From: Solirubrobacteraceae bacterium
GTDB lineage: Bacteria > Actinomycetota > Thermoleophilia > Solirubrobacterales > Solirubrobacteraceae
Assembly (NCBI GenBank): GCA_030038955.1
Contig: JASHQV010000324.1
Coordinates: forward strand, 1 to 5,811
DNA: 5,811 nucleotides
Direction: 5' to 3'
The notes under the pieces were generated by a model. The model was not told the DNA's origin, did not search any database, and was given only the letters and a program-made list of their open reading frames with translations. Shown here piece by piece: positions 5,036 through 5,811 of this stretch (within the stretch, counting starts at the first letter, position 1; each line of letters starts with the position of its first letter). Position numbers and translations under genes: made by a program.

Positions 5036-5084
5036 GTCGAAGACTCACTTAGCGGGCTCCTGGCCCGTTAAATGAGTCCTCGAC
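5036..5084 (+). terminator. Long imperfect hairpin after the epimerase gene, probable terminator
   Basis: Bases 5036-5057 pair with 5063-5084 around a five-base loop (TCCTG): 19 Watson-Crick pairs, one G-T wobble and two mismatches (A5041/C5079 and C5048/A5072). The inner stem ends in a five-pair GC clamp, CGGGC/GCCCG. It begins 34 bases after the epimerase stop and ends 41 bases before the next gene's -10 box. No T-run follows, as in many actinobacterial terminators. It is much longer than chance GC-rich folds, and its arms are less GC-rich than the surroundings. Confidence 0.65.
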
Positions 5085-5125
5085 GATCAACCACGGGGAG
5101 CCGGCGAGCACGCCTATGCCGCCCG

Positions 5126-5131
5126 TACAAT
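5126..5131 (+). promoter_or_regulatory. -10 box TACAAT for a leaderless transcript
   Basis: TACAAT differs from the consensus TATAAT at one base and ends six bases before GTG 5138, so the first transcribed base would be at or beside the start codon. No -35 hexamer resembling TTGACA is visible 16-18 bases upstream. Confidence 0.55.
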
Positions 5132-5137
5132 CGCTTC

Positions 5138-5811
5138 GTGACCCCCGATCCGGATCACAGTGCGGCTGGCGGCGCCAGCAGCGGCGGGGACCTGATGGAA
5201 CGTGCCGTGGACGCAGCGATCCGGCTTGGCCGGGCGTGGCGGGCGCTGCCCGGCGAACGCCGGGCGGCGGCGCTGTCGGCGGCGGTCCTCTGGCTGGCGC
5301 TGTTCCTGCCGTGGTATCAGGCTTCGGTGGTCACGCAGGCGCGGACCCGTAATCCGGCTCCGGTGAGCGAGTCGCTCAGCGGCTGGGCCGCGTTCACGAC
5401 GATCGAGGGACTGATCCTGATCGTCTCGGTGGGGATTCCGCTGCTGCTGTTCCTCCGCGCCGAGGAGCGGGTGCCACGGCTGCCGGGTGGAGACGGCTGG
5501 ACGGTCACGCTGGCCGGGGCGCTCAGCCTGTTCCTGGTGGTCCTAGCGATGTTCAGCGCGCCGGCTCCTGTCAGTCGCGGGCAGTACGTGCTCAGCACCG
5601 GGCTCGAGTGGGGAATCTTCGTGGCGCTGCTGGCCGCCGCCGGGCTCGGCTGGGCCGGCGGGCGCATGCGCCACGCGGTGGATCAGGATCCGCTGCTGGC
5701 GCGGCGGGCGACGGCGGCCGCCGGACGTAGGGAAGCCCGCTCCGCGGCGGCAGACCCGGCAGCGGGCGCGTCCGCTGGACCGGCGTCGCCGTCGCCCGCC
5801 GCGCCAGCGCC
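5138..5811 (+). CDS. Four-helix membrane protein, 3' truncated (224 codons seen)
   Basis: I recognise no named family. The frame is open from GTG 5138 to the window end. After a polar Gly/Ser-rich start (residues 2-19) and an amphipathic basic helix (about 20-42), four hydrophobic segments follow: about 43-60 ending in FLPWY, 88-106 (IEGLILIVSVGIPLLLFL), 122-139 and 155-174. A loop containing SESLSGWAAF precedes the second helix. After the fourth helix comes an Ala/Arg-rich tail becoming Ala/Pro/Ser-rich, probably cytoplasmic. The arrangement of LPWY at the end of helix 1 and SGWxAF before helix 2 resembles small uncharacterised membrane proteins I associate with Thermoleophilia. The start is GTG because TACAAT stands six bases upstream. 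An internal ATG at 5195, after a weak GGGGA, is the alternative and would remove 19 residues without affecting any helix. Confidence 0.75.
   Translation, partial: MTPDPDHSAAGGASSGGDLMERAVDAAIRLGRAWRALPGERRAAALSAAVLWLALFLPWYQASVVTQARTRNPAPVSESLSGWAAFTTIEGLILIVSVGIPLLLFLRAEERVPRLPGGDGWTVTLAGALSLFLVVLAMFSAPAPVSRGQYVLSTGLEWGIFVALLAAAGLGWAGGRMRHAVDQDPLLARRATAAAGRREARSAAADPAAGASAGPASPSPAAPA

Noticed and set aside
3816..5075. 419-codon plus-strand open frame overlapping the epimerase in another frame
   Set aside because: The epimerase frame carries recognisable motifs and a signal peptide; this frame is Arg/Ala/Pro/Gly-rich noise.
5317..5667. Minus-strand open frame opposite the membrane protein
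   Set aside because: The plus-strand frame has four clear hydrophobic helices and a promoter; the minus frame is Ser/Pro/Arg-rich with no signals.

Overview
The window is a stretch of very GC-rich bacterial chromosome with codon third positions strongly biased to G/C. I infer an actinobacterium, most likely of the class Thermoleophilia (Solirubrobacterales-like). The reasons are the GC content, two genes whose starts look leaderless, a secreted glucuronyl C5-epimerase-domain protein, an LppX-like lipoprotein with a short C-terminal two-cysteine tail, and small acidic or membrane proteins of a type I associate with that lineage. The assignment is inference; there is no rRNA or marker gene here.

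Layout: (1) 1-188, plus strand: the last 61 codons of a membrane transporter, probably an MFS (DHA2-type) permease. (2) 266-454, minus strand: a 62-residue helical protein with a good promoter and Shine-Dalgarno site, converging on the transporter. (3) 578-1750, minus strand: a complete 390-residue acyl-CoA dehydrogenase, preceded by a perfect 28-bp inverted repeat (1783-1810) that looks like a TetR-family operator. (4) 1951-2259, minus strand: a 102-residue acidic protein with no Shine-Dalgarno site and a -10-like box six bases before its ATG. (5) 2317-3450, minus strand: a 377-residue lipoprotein with an LppX/LprAFG-like layout. (6) 3505-5001, plus strand: a 498-residue exported protein with a D-glucuronyl C5-epimerase C-terminal domain and a C-terminal beta-sandwich-like domain, transcribed divergently from the lipoprotein across 54 bp. 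(7) 5036-5084: a long imperfect hairpin, probably the epimerase terminator. (8) 5138 to the window end, plus strand: the first 224 codons of a four-helix membrane protein with a leaderless-looking GTG start.

How it fits together: the acyl-CoA dehydrogenase points to fatty or branched acyl-CoA breakdown, probably repressed by a TetR-family protein encoded elsewhere. The divergent lipoprotein and epimerase both act outside the cytoplasmic membrane and share a promoter region. A joint role in the cell envelope (surface glycan or glycolipid) is possible but not shown by the sequence. No mobile element, CRISPR array, tRNA or rRNA was seen. The most interesting content is the exported C5-epimerase with its divergent lipoprotein, the operator, the cysteine tail of the lipoprotein and the leaderless starts. 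I did not find a clearly new multi-gene defence or mobile system.
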